The position numbers and the translations under genes were made by a program. From Dactylonectria macrodidyma (taxonomy: Eukaryota; Ascomycota; Sordariomycetes; Hypocreales; Nectriaceae): a DNA stretch of 64,000 nt. The DNA is taken from the NCBI GenBank assembly GCA_020744425.1, contig JAGMUV010000020.1:1-64000 (forward strand). The letters run 5' to 3'. Within the stretch, counting starts at the first letter, position 1. Every line of letters starts with the position of its first letter. A model generated the notes under the pieces. That model did no database searches and was not told the origin of the DNA. It worked only from the letters and a program-made list of their open reading frames with translations. This document shows, one piece after another, positions 44,084-55,190 of this stretch.

Positions 44084-45574
44084 ATGGCCCAACACTCAGT
44101 TGAACTCAATAGACTTTGCGCGAGAGCAATAAATGAAGACGCCCGGCCGCGACATGTCATTGATAACACCTCCGAGCCCCGAGCCCCAGCTGCCGAGTTC
44201 TCCCTGCCACCCGCCGACACTGGAAAGCAGGCGTGGCTATTCTTGGCGGCTTGCTGGGTTGTCGAAGCTGTGACATTTGGTTAGACCCCTATCAGCGCGC
44301 TCCGTCTTGGGCCCAACTAAGTACAACTAGGCTTTGGCTTCTCGTTTGGCGTCTTCCAGGACTACTACACCAATCACGAACCATTCGCGGGCTCGGGTGG
44401 CATTGCTGCCATCGGAACGACGACGACGGTAAGGAACCCCTAAAGGAACCCCTAAATAGATAACACCACACGTACTTACCGGGTCGTCTGACTCGGGCAC
44501 CAGGGGGCCATGTACATAGGAACACCATTCGTCGTCGCGCTATGTCGTCTCTACCCCCGCCAAGCCCGCTGGTTTACGCTCGCAGGGCTTTTCATCACTT
44601 CTCTGGCTCTGGCGATGAGCTCCTTCTGCACCACCGTGCCCCAGCTCATCGTCACGCAGGGGTTCATGTACGGTATTGGAGGCTGCTTCGCTTACTGCCC
44701 TTGCACTCCGTACATCGACGAATGGTTTGTCCGGCGCAAAGGCCTTGCCTATGGCATTTTGTGGAGCGCCGCTGGAGCTGGAGGTGTCGTACTGCCTGTG
44801 GTGCTCGAGTCGCTTCTTGGCAACTTTGGCTTTCAGACAGCTGCGCGTATATGTGCTGGTATTCTCTTCATCTCTGCCGCTCCGCTGGCCTTTTTCATCA
44901 AGCCCAGGCTGCCTATCTCGGCTGTCTCTCACAACAGGCCGTTCAACTTGCGATTTGTTACGTCAAAGTTATTTATTCTACATCAACTGGCCAACATTAT
45001 CCAAGGAACAGGCTACTTTCTCCCGGGCATCTATCTCCCGACCTACGCCCGCACGGCCTTTGGGGCTTCGGCTTTCATGTCTGCCTTGACAGTCATGCTC
45101 GTAAATATTGCCACCACCATCGGCATGATGGTCATGGGCTATCTTAGTGACAAGCTTGCTGTCACGACTTGTGCAATCATCTCGGCGACCGGTGCAGCTG
45201 TATCTGTCTTGCTTCTCTGGGGCCTCTCGGCGTCTCTCCCCCTTCTGTACGTCTTCTGCATTCTGTATGGCCTATTCGGCGGGTCCTGGGCATCTATATG
45301 GCCGGGAATCATGAGAGATGTATCCCAGAGAGATGGGAGTGAAGGATACCAATATGCAGACCCTGTCATGGTACACGGCCAACTGTGCGTTGGGAGGGGG
45401 CTCGGGAATATTATTGCAGGGCCACTGAGTGACTCACTGATTAGAGGTATGCCGTGGCAGGGGAAAGCTTTGGGGGGCTACGGAAGTGGATATGGCATTC
45501 TGATCTTGTATACTGGTTTAACAGGCCTTATAAGTGGTATAAACTTCTTATTAAAGCACTTAAGCTTGCTATAG
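44084..45574 (+). CDS. MFS transporter, monocarboxylate-transporter-like
   Basis: Exons 44084-44279, 44331-44428 and 44504-45574 (introns 51 and 75 bp) give 454 residues. The ATG sits in gccATGg. A ~45-residue hydrophilic N-terminus precedes TM1 (WLFLAACWVVEAVTFGFGFS), and FGVFQDYY matches the start of fungal MCT/SLC16-type permeases. Later landmarks are GFMYGIGGCFAYCPCTPYID, EWFVRRKGLAYGI (the MFS loop 4-5 motif) and GILWSAAGAGGVVLP. About 12 TMs in total. Such carriers move monocarboxylates or related acids across the plasma membrane; the substrate cannot be told. The last codons run into strongly AT-rich DNA, so the native C-terminus may have been altered. Confidence 0.8.
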
Positions 45575-45792
45575 TTATTAGATAGTTCTTGGTATTTAGA
45601 AAAAAGAATAATAAATGTTAAAAGAATATGGATATATAACTTTATACATATTTATTACATTATAAAAGTATAGTTAATTAATTAAAATATGTATTAAAAA
45701 ATATAATCATTTAACTTTACTTTTACGATTTTTTAATAAGAAATATATAAATATTATTAATGTATTTATTTTTAGCTATATATTTTAGAAAG
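45575..45792. repeat. AT-rich RIP-like patch after the MFS gene
   Basis: About 220 bp of TA-rich sequence similar in texture to 7.5-17.5 kb. No gene seen. Confidence 0.5.
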
Positions 45793-46030
45793 GATTGGGA
45801 GAGACGGATCCGTGACCTATCGAGGTCAGGGGCTGAGGAATGGAAGAATAAGGTCCCGGACGGCTTTGCTATTAGTGAGCTATTCGAACAGGAAAAGCCT
45901 CGTCAGACAGCTCCAAAGGAGGCATTTTCTAGGTTCTAAGGAGCCCCTGACGACCCGGCTGTTGATACTAATATAGCTAATAAGCCGAAGATACGAAAAG
46001 CACTAAAATGCCTCTATAGAAACTGCTAGT
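45793..46030 (+). pseudogene. Unidentified coding relic
   Basis: One frame reads DWERRIRDLSRSGAEEWKNK and ISELFEQEKPRQTAPKEAFS, then a stop (near 45938). It looks protein-coding but I do not recognise it. It might be the start of the adjacent large pseudogene. Confidence 0.3.
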
Positions 46031-48838
46031 AAGTCTGGCCGTGAAGCGGAGGACTCGTCGATACACAACTTACAGACTTGTCATGAGCTACAGCGCAGCA
46101 CTTCCCTCTTCAGCAAGATGCCTTCCTTGGCAGGAAAAATGGCGCAAAGAGGTCAGAATCTGTCTGTATCTAAGATCCCAGTCGTTGAGCTCTAGCACTC
46201 TGAGCTGTCAGGAGCGGTGACCCCCTTTACTGCTGCCGTGGCCGTGGACAAACCAGCTACCACCACCGCCGATCTTGTCTTCTTGAAGACGGATCTCTTC
46301 GTGGGCTTGTTCACTAAGAGAGATGGTGATGGAAAGCCTCTGGTGGACCAAAATGACCCAAGAATGATTGGAAGGCACATGCGCACATCTATCAACACGC
46401 CCCCCCCCCCCACCCACCGAAGAGAGATCGACAACCAAGGAATGGCTTCCGGTACGGCGTCCCCCGAAGACCAGACCGGGAGTTATGGAGTGGTCTTCTC
46501 AGGTCGCACCGGTCCAAGCTCCATCAAGAAACCCACCGTCATCTACGTGCATCTCGTGTCTCTCGAGGGGATAGACTCGATGGGGAACTGGTCGCCGGAT
46601 CCTGCTTCTGTTGGATACGTCGCCTTGCCAACATTGTTCAGCTGGAGCTATGTATGTATTCCGCCAGCTTCGGTAGGCATATGGGAAGAATTTAACCACT
46701 TGGGAACTCGTCCCAACATTGGACTTTTGACACCGTTCAAAGACGCACCTGCACTCAGCGGTGTATCGGATCCAACAAGGGACTACATTGTGTCCAGAAT
46801 GACCCAGGGATACTCCATGTCGCGCTACAGAACACAGACTGGAGAGCAGACGGTCTGTTTCACACGAGGCCCAGCCGTGCCCGTAGAAACAAGTTCCGCC
46901 AAGTTCCCTGAGCACTGGCCCGCCACCTCCATGACAGGCGAGGATCTCCAGATCATGGATGGCAATGTCGGCATTATGGACATCACCTAGTCGGCCGCCT
47001 GGCAGCTGGGCCGTACCATGGCGCTCGGAGACCCGGCGTACACCGCTACCCTATTCCGCGTGAGGCCTCAGATCTTGCAGCGTGCTGTTCCTCTTGCGCA
47101 CACAATGTGACAGATTCAGATATCAGCACTCCGTATGACGAGTACAACACTCCCTTCTCCACCGACTGGGCAGTGGCGTTGCACTGGATCATGGAGCGCA
47201 TGTTCCTGGGCAACGTCTCGGCCCACTACCCGCTGTCAGACTCGAGCCATCTACCCTTGGAAAGCATCCGGTTCTTCGAGAAAGATCAGGCGTGGGTCAA
47301 ATGGCTAGTCGACGGCGCCTTGTGCCTCGGCAACCACACTGGCCAAGAAGCCGACGCGGTACGAGACGGTATCAAGGCGGCTCTGAACACCTACCTGTCC
47401 TACACTGTGACCAGCCTCGGATTCAAGCCCCGGGTCCCGAGGTACGGCTGCTATATACGCTCGGCTCTGGTGACCAAGTTCCCGGATCTCGTCATCTCGA
47501 CCGACAAGACGCACTACGACACGGACAACGCGCCCTTCCTGCTTCGTCACGAGATCATAGGCGAAGGTGTCATGCTGTGCCTCTTCTCGCAGATGCCATC
47601 AAAGGATACATACCGAGTGCTCAACATCACATTGCCGCTGCATCAGCAAAACTTCGTCGCAGGAGTAGAACTGGATGATGAGCAGATCAAGGCGCAGTAC
47701 AGGAAGGCCTACAACGTGCCGGACCCCCAAGTCAATCATGGAGAAGACATCTCTGCACCCATAGATGACAGGGTATGGAAGCCTGACGGCACGAGTCAGC
47801 CTGATGGCCATGGCGTGGCGTATCTTTGGGACAACAAAGGAGACAGTGCCACCGGAGCAGCCACGGGCAGAGCTCAGACTGCTTCTCATAGAGAACCTGG
47901 CGGCTGACTACTTCCTGGCAGCAACAGCGTATGACATGAGGACGGCAAAAAGGCATATCAGGATACCATGGCAACTTCGGCGCTGCTAGGCTACCAGTGT
48001 AACAACCCGGCCTGGCAACTGGTGATCAACCTACCGGATATTCCAATTCCGTCGCATCCTTCCTCTCTATTGCTGCCTGTTCAACCAAGAGAACCTCCCC
48101 CTAGGCCTGGTCTCCCTGCCCTACGCAGCCCAGATCGTATGTCCGGGCTGCCATCGTCGAGGCAGCGCTATCAACACAGTTCTCTTCGAGCCATCCGCCA
48201 CCCTCATGGCGATGAGGCGCAGTCCAGCTCGGCGAGGGCGACCCCGGCAGGGGCGGTGACGTCCCAGCCAACCTGCCCGTATACGCGTACAACTACTGGC
48301 AGACGCTGGACCCCGGAAAGCCAGGCGACCCAAAGCCGGTGCCAATGAACTCCAAGCTCCGGCAGGATGTCATCTTCAGCATTGTGCTCCAGTCAGGCTT
48401 CGCAACCGATTACGAGCTGCGCTGGATCCAATTCGATATCCCAATCGGGCAGCCGACGGCGAAGTGAACGACCCTGACGGAAGAATACCACGGCTCAGGG
48501 GCAAGCATGCTGTCGAATCTCCGCTTCGTCCCGTCGGCAAGTACTCCGAGAAGAACAACATGCTGCGGATCACGCTGATACCTCGGTCGTCTACCAATCA
48601 GAGGGTGGCCATCGCTAAGTGCTTGGAAGTCTCGTTCATCCTGTATGGTGTGGACGTCAGTGATAACTCTGGCGCCCTTGGGCCGCTTAAGAACGTCAAT
48701 GGGACGGCGAACTTGCCTGTGATAATCCGGGAACAGTATAATAACGTGGGTGAGAAGACTGTGCAGAACCCGACGCCGATTGTGTTTAAGAACTCTCCTC
48801 CACTTCAGTATATTAAAACTCAATATATTAATACTTAG
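46031..48838 (+). pseudogene. Large fungal protein of unknown function, multiply broken
   Basis: Coding-like pieces run in order through several frames: SLFSKMPSLAGKMAQRGQNL; TADLVFLKTDLFVGLFTKRD; VYVHLVSLEGIDSMGNW; LQIMDGNVGIMDIT (46118-46990); a 47107-47907 piece with STDWAVALHWIMERMFLGNV and APFLLRHEIIGEGVMLCLFS; LRLLLIENLAADYFLAATAY; VYAYNYWQTLDPGKPGDPKP; and a final ANLPVIIREQYNNVGEK. Breaks: TAG at 46193-46195 and 46988-46990, frame changes near 47105, 47850, 47950 and 48270, and more to the end. From memory it resembles a long (>800-residue) uncharacterised fungal family without a named domain. Its length and lack of TMs or signal peptide suggest a soluble cytosolic protein. Confidence 0.6.
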
Positions 48839-49461
48839 GATTCTAAACTCTAACTAATTAAGTTTTATTTTTAAGTACTCCTAAACCTTTAAAATAACTT
48901 AGATAGAACTCCTATTATCAGTTCTTTTTATCTAAGCCTGCCTTAGCACCCCCATGTAAGGGTGGGGGCGGCATGCCCGAGCCGCAAAAAGACCCGTTGC
49001 CTGTTGAGGCCAAAGATCAAGCGATTCCGAGTAGCTAGCGTTACTCAATCGTGCCGCACATCTAGTTATAAGGTCCGGCCGAGGGCTCACTAAGCCCTCG
49101 CCGCTAGCTCTTACAGTTAGAAAAATTAAGTTATTAAAAATATATATATAATTTACACATCGATTCTTAATAGCTTTCATTTAGATATTTGTATTAAATA
49201 GCTTAGGAAACCACTTTAATAACTCTATAATATGTGTGTATTCTATATATAGCTAGGAGGTCTCCTGGGCTTACCTCCTCAGTCTAATTCAACACATATC
49301 AGCGCCGAACACAGAGATGATTCTTTGGAGGTAGTCGATATCACTTAACTAGCTACATTACATCTCTGTTCTATGTTAGAGCTAACGTTTGCAGAACACA
49401 TAACCCAATCGGCTGTTTGTTCATTGACCCGTCACGTTCCTATCAATACCAATCCATCTAA
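48839..49461. other. Intergenic stretch with repeat debris
   Basis: An AT-rich start, then a GC-rich part with cgagggctcactaagccctcg (49079-49099), a hairpin resembling the one at 43737. No gene supported. Confidence 0.45.
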
Positions 49462-50293
49462 TCACGGTAACAGAAGTCCGAAGACAGAGGCAATGGCAAT
49501 AAAAGCGAAAAACGACGTCAAGGCAACAACCGTGGCGCTCTCTGGAGTCGACACGACGGTAGGTGGTGCGGGTCTGTTCCTGACATGGTCGGGAGCAGTT
49601 CCGTTTGTGGGCGGCTGCCGATGTGGACCGTTTTCGGGGTAGAGATAGTCGAGCAGTCCTGTTTCAAGGTAGCCTCCGGACGCGGACCAGGTGGTGACGT
49701 TATTACAGACGGTTGTTGAGATGTTCTGCCGGCCCAAGAGTAAGATGATGGAATCAAGGTTTATTGGGCAACCTGCTAAGACAACGGAATTCCAATCGAA
49801 GACTGAAGAAAGAAGAAAGAAACAAAACAACTAGGAAACAAAGGAAGGGGGAGGCGGAGAAATGAGTGTCAAGGCTGGGAAGAGTTCTCACAGGGTGGTC
49901 CGCGCAGAGCTGCATGAGCATCAGCCTGTTCCCCGCCAGCGTGGCGTTGAGCACCAGCCACAGCCTCTCGGAAGCTTGGCACATTTGCCAGGATGTGTCC
50001 CCTGTGTGCAGACTGATGTTCGTCTGCTGCTCGAGCTGGGCCTCGGCGAGCACGATGGCTTTCCATGCGGCGAGCAATGACAGCACGGCCAGGGCCACTG
50101 TCGCGATAGCGATCAAGAGTAACATAACTCTCTCGACGTTGTTCAGGCGCAGCCATCGGTAACGTCCTTGCGGCTGAAAGTGGGGATCTTGGGACCGAGC
50201 ATCAGATGCAACGGAGCCGTCTTGGGGCGTAGCATAGGGTGAATGGGAATCATTACCCACCTCCGGCAGCTCGATGTCTTGGTTGGTTTCCAT
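49462..50293 (-). CDS. Two-TM membrane protein of unknown function
   Basis: Exons 50293-49892 and 49830-49462 (61-bp intron, donor GTGAGA, acceptor CCTAG) give 256 residues. The N-terminus is acidic and polar (~55 residues), then TM1 (VERVMLLLIAIATVALAVLS). A ~130-residue extracellular-type region with paired Cys and N-glycosylation sites (NATLAGN, NNVTTW) follows. TM2 is at the very C-terminus (VVALTSFFAFIAIASVFGLL). No named family recognised. The acceptor is the least certain point; two AGs further down would cause early stops. Nothing appears broken, unlike its neighbours. Confidence 0.6.
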
Positions 50294-50598
50294 ACTTGCA
50301 TGCTATGAAGTATTGGCTGGAAGGATGTGTTTTTTAGAGGGACTATGGGGTATTTGAGCATGCAAAATGAACATTAGAATTGACGGGATCTGATAGGATG
50401 TTAAATAGCTTCCAAAACGTCATCCGCTCTTTCAATTCAGGGGTTGCAAACTCGTATTCTTTCTATGGGAGTGCAAAGCTCCACATTTATTTAGGTCAGG
50501 CGAATTTTGGGTCGCAAAACTCTAAGGGCAATAGAGGCGAAGAGGACGCGTTGCAGTTAGTTCGCCTAAGGCCTACTGCGTCGTGGCATATTAATGTG
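50294..50598. other. Intergenic stretch, no supported gene
   Basis: Upstream region of the two-TM gene. No features recognised. Confidence 0.4.
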
Positions 50599-51270
50599 CC
50601 GCACTGATCCCCCTGGGGCTGAAGTCACATAGCGGCCTCCCACCGGAGACGGCGACCGGAACTCCAGTGGGACAGTGGTTTGTATGCGGCCGGTCTTCAC
50701 AGAAATAGCGAAGGATAGGCCGAGGAGATACTTCTTTTGCAGGGTTTGAAGCGCTCGTTTTGGGAATTAGACGTTCCTCACATCGAAGAACGCTGCGATT
50801 ATATCGACGACTGCGAGAATCTCCCCCAGAGAATCTGATAACCAGGTTCTTGACTCCCAATATTTGAGGCCAATCGTGAAAGCGGTAAAAGTGAAGATGT
50901 AAACCTAGAGGTATTGAGCTACTGGTTATATGCCGGATATGTTGCTTTGGCGGCCTCAATGGCGAACAGTGGCGTCCGGTCGCCTAGCAGAGCGCTGGGC
51001 GAAATCCGCCTGGCGTGTCCGTACACGAGGCTGCCAGGCATCAGCTTTTTCCACTTCGCGTCTGAAATTGTCATTGCATGAATTTGCTGGACGCCATTCT
51101 CATTTACCATCCCAAATCCGGATCCGTGAAGCCCTGGAGCTGACTCCTTCCCTTGGTGCGAAGCTCCAATCGGTTTAAGAGCTTAAATTTCTCCGGCCCC
51201 GCGGTAGTCATTCTGCTGAACGACCAGTGGATTGATGCCGAGGGCAAAGGGTGGTTAGCCGCGCGGTCGA
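50599..51270 (-). pseudogene. Unidentified coding relic, minus strand
   Basis: The strand reads GMVNENGVQQIHAMTISDAK, KLMPGSLVYGHARRISPSAL, then after a stop near 50920 VYIFTFTAFTIGLKYWESRT and WLSDSLGEILAVVDIIAAFF. Stops and frame changes break it. The last part is hydrophobic and could be a membrane segment. No family recognised. Confidence 0.35.
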
Positions 51271-51708
51271 GGATCGTTCCGGGAGGCTGTGTCTGTGTGG
51301 CCGATGTGGAGGGCCCTTCGTGATTTCGCTGAGCTTTGTACCTACAATGTAGAGGAAAGGCTTGTACCAACTAACCCTTCGTGTTTCGTTTACTCCTCGG
51401 AAACGCATGTGCCCGCATGTGCCCATGCTTACACACCACCCCGGGTCGCTGGTAGTTTTAGTTTACCTACCGTGGCCGCGCCTACTGTGTCACGAGCGTC
51501 GGGGAGACTGTCAAAGGCTAGGTCATAATACTAGCCGCAGCCTTGGTGTAACTTCAGCGGCCGCCGTCGCCGCAGACTGCATGTGTTAGATGGAATCATG
51601 TATAGAGCGTCTGATTGGATGGTCATGTGACCACCTCCGGTGTACACCCGATCGCTCGCCAAGCACTCAGCGGGCGCAGAAAGGCGGCTAGAGCAGTCTA
51701 CTAGCTAG
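51271..51708. other. Intergenic stretch, no supported gene
   Basis: GC-rich. Open frames here have no recognised features. Confidence 0.4.
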
Positions 51709-53100
51709 ATGCCTCAGGCCCCCACTTTTACAAGGACTGCATTTCTAGTAGGCTCTACCGGTAGTCGAACCCTGAGTCGAGGCAGCCCTGCCCTTACTAC
51801 CGCCAGGTTCGTCATCATCTGCTCTATTATCTGGGTCTTCTCTACCCTTCTGTTCGAAATTTCGGCCTACATTCCCCTCAATGGCGCAGCTCCGGATCAC
51901 TATATTACTCGCTTCCTCCCCAAGTCTTTTGGATTTGCTATGGGCTGGAAGAACTGGTACGCATCCTCGATTCTTGTTCCTTTCGAAATAACAGTGGCTG
52001 CACTAGCAATCAAGTACTGGAACCCCCATCCACAATGCTGTTCTTATCTCTATTTTCTTCGTGATCATTGCGACACTGATTTATTTACCGGTGGGAAACA
52101 CTGGTGAAGCCGAGTTTGCCTTCTCTTCCCTCAAATTGACTATGCTAATCGGTATAATCATTCCATCCATCGTCAATGCTGTCGGAGGAGGGCCTTCAGG
52201 TGAGAGTGTCGGCTTTCGATACTGGGATAACCTAGGCCCAGCCAATCCGTGAATTTTTGAGGGAAGCACAGGGAAATTGGTGAGCTTCGTAGGGTTCTAA
52301 TCAGCGCCGTGTTGCCTGGAAAGATATTTCAATACATTCATTTATCACATTTGGAACTGAAGCTAACTTTGCATCCGCGATCAGCTCTATTTGCCGCCGA
52401 AATAGTAGCTGTATGCGGCGGTGAGACCAACGATCCACGGGAAACGATGACTAGAGCGGAAAAAGCATTCTTTGTTCGCCTTGTTGTTTTCTGCGTACTC
52501 CCTATCCTAGGAGTCACATTAACATGCCCTTCGAATGCCTCTGAACTTACCTCTGGAGGCGCTGGAGCGGATTCATCACCCTTTGTTATCGGCATTAAGA
52601 ATGTGGGCATTCACGTCCTCAGCTCCATCGTAAATATAATCATCTTGTGTTCCGCTTGGTCTGCCGGCAATGTGTATATATACCTGGCTTCGCGGTCGAT
52701 ATATTCCCTCTCTACGGCGGGCAACGCTCCCAACAACTTCACCAAACCAAACCGATGGGAAGTTCCCTACTGGGTTGTGACGAGCTACACTGTGCTCACT
52801 CTGCTGGAATACTCGAACGTAACTTCCAGTTCTGGTACAGTGGTTAACTGGCTTGTCAACATGATCAACATGGCCGCCTTCTTCTCTTGGATTCTGATCG
52901 CATTTGCGTACCTTCGATTTCGAGCGGCACTTGAGCTTCAAAGCGTGGATCGTTCGACTTTATCCTACGCTTCAGTCTATGGCAAGTCGGGCACCTATCT
53001 CTGTATCATCTTTTTTACGATTGTCGGTCTTCTGAACGGATTCTACGTCTTCCTTCTTTCACAGTGGAATGTTTCGGACTTCCTGACAGCGTATCGGTAG
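51709..53100 (+). pseudogene. Amino-acid permease (APC/YAT family), broken
   Basis: The pieces follow the fungal amino-acid permease order: TAFLVGS..LSRGSPAL (TM1-2), FEISAYIPLNGAAPDHYITR and FLPKSFGFAMGWKNWY (TM3), ITVAALAIKYW, then in a second frame LIYLPVGNTGEAEFAFSSLK and GFRYWDNLGPANP. A third frame has AAEIVAVCGGETNDPRETM (the conserved AxEtxNPRk motif) and SAWSAGNVYIYLASRSIYSL. Frameshifts near 52030 and 52380 and stops near 52251 and 52300 break it. The first ~80 residues are absent. Family members import amino acids with protons. The C-terminal third (52309-53100) is an intact frame. Confidence 0.82.
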
Positions 53101-53509
53101 TCTTCTATTTGTGGTCTTATATACTGGACATCAGTTTACTGTCGGTAGACAAGAGGCTTAGGTTGATTCCGATCAGGGAGGTTGACCTATCTTGTCATCC
53201 TGATTGTGATTACAGCGTCAATTGAAAATGATATCGAGTGCTCTAGAACATTTTCGCAGGCATGGAGGAAAGTCTTAGGAAAGTCTATGTAATCGGCTAT
53301 GAAAGAATACTACCGGAGTAGCCTTGTGAGACTTCTGCTCTCGACCCCAAGATAGTATTTGCTAGGTTACCACCTTCACCTTAGCGTAGGTTACTATTAT
53401 CTAGTTCAGGGACTAATGCTTCAGCTATAAAAGTACGTGTTTATGGTATGTTGTGAGCAGTAGCTAGTCATGCGCCTAAAACATTTTAAAGAAACTGAAT
53501 TCCTATGGG
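53101..53509. other. Intergenic stretch, no supported gene
   Basis: 3' ends of two convergent pseudogenes. Nothing recognised. Confidence 0.45.
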
Positions 53510-54772
53510 TTACGTAAAAGACCAAAGGTACTCGGCCATCGGATCCTTCCATAAAGCTGGGCACGCCGGATACTCCTCAGAAGGCGGCCTGAAGGGCGGC
53601 TGCTGGAAAAGGTTTCTCATTTCCTTAATTTTGAAAAAGAGCAAACAGCCGCTTCCACTGACCATTCCGGGCCATCCAATGAACAACCAAGGAGTCAGGA
53701 GACACATCATCAGGGCAAAAAACAACACTGCGACAGCCACAGCACCTAGCGCAAATAGGAGCAACATCCAAAGAGGTATTCGGTCCGCCAAGTCCTTAAG
53801 GAAGAAACGTGCCCACAGCTGAGTGACCACAAAGATAGTCCCGAATGTAGAACTCATGACTATGTAAAATTGTGTCATGGTCATTCCGGCAGGGAGACTA
53901 TCGGTAAGCGAGTGATACATAGATGCATACGCGCCGCCAACTGATGACATCAAGACGGATTTGCCGTTTAGTGTGGTCGAAAAGACGCACCACAGGTAGG
54001 TCAAAGCTGTGGAAGTTGAAAATCTCCCCGTGCCGCTGAAATAGATTATTTGCCACCAGTAGCGGCATCGTCTCGGGTCGCCTCTAAAAAAATGAACCAC
54101 AGAATCAACGTCAAGGTCGACGATTCCCTCGATGTATTCGGTCTCGGGTGCTGGCGAGGTAAAGCCAGGCATTCCGAGCTAGAGTGCAAGAGACAGAACA
54201 CACGCAGTGGTGCCGCCCATGGCAAGTTCAAAGGACCGGTGATCGACGTTGGTGAGAGATTCCCAGCCGTAAAGATCGTGTCGTCGCCTATAGAGAAATA
54301 TCGTGGCTACGCACTGGAAAAGCGTGCCAAACGCAGCCAGTGAGCTCCCCAGTCTGACCCAAGCACTTCCGAGCCTGGACTGGGTGGGTGATTTATTGGT
54401 GTTGGCTTCCATCGTTCCAGTCGGAGCGCGACTAAGCTTCGTCGCTTCAGGTCGAGGCTTTTTGCAGAAGAGGACTCTCCATCGCCGAACAAATGTTTGA
54501 ACTGCAACTAAGCAAGATCAAGGTGCAACCGCAATACTGCCGACAAACGCAATGTGGATGATAATGAGTCCGGTCACTGTCTGGGTCAGAACGGACAGAG
54601 GAGCAAATAAAACAAGACAGGCTCGATCGAATCCAGACGCTCGTTGCGTAGGGATAGAAGGTTGCAGAATGAGGCGACAGCGGTGACGTGTGCAGCGATG
54701 AGCTTGACGATGAGCTCTTTTCCGTACGGCTCTCGTCGGGCGGACAGAGGCCATCGATGAGAGTAGACGCAT
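53510..54772 (-). pseudogene. Polytopic membrane protein with two nonsense codons
   Basis: A single frame of 421 codons runs from 54772 to 53510 without any frameshift. It is interrupted only by TGA at 54520-54518 and TAG at 54181-54179. Six or seven hydrophobic segments are visible (SVLTQTVTGLIIIHIAFVGS, FGTLFQCVATIFLY, STALTYLWCVFSTTL, FYIVMSSTFGTIFVVTQLW, LWMLLLFALGAVAVAVLFFA). Both stops can be explained by single C-to-T changes (CGA to TGA, CAG to TAG). An intron explanation fails, since no suitable donor exists and the flanking peptides form continuous helices. The family is unrecognised. An ATG at 54412 could start a shorter protein, but the TAG lies downstream of it. Confidence 0.6.
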
Positions 54773-55190
54773 TCATACCGGATGCCGGTTAATTTCAGTC
54801 TAGTTGTCGTAGTCTTTGCGAGACGATATTTGTCGATGGAAAGTCGAAATGGAGGATCATGGCATCATGTGCAAGAAAAGAGCGCTGATTCTGGAGCTGG
54901 AGATCACTGTCAGCTGAAGGCGCTGCCTGGGAATGTCCCACAGCCAAGGCTTACAGCAAGATCTCGCGACCAACAGGGGGTTATTTGGGTTGTCAAAGGC
55001 GGGATTAAAGCCGGATAGGCATGGAAATTATGGATATCCCACTCGCCTAAAAACCCTTCAGCGCATTAACTATACAAGGAATCTGCCTTTCGCCAACCGA
55101 AGTTCCCACGCCCGAGGCTGTGCAGGGTCGATCCAAGTAGGAAACTTCTCACACGACACGGAAAGAGAAAGTTTATCATGAAGCATGCTT
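54773..55190. other. Intergenic stretch, no supported gene
   Basis: No recognisable features. Confidence 0.4.

Noticed and set aside
44540..45147. Long frames on both strands inside the MFS gene.
   Set aside because: Shadows in GC-rich coding DNA. The MFS frame alone has transmembrane periodicity and splice signals.
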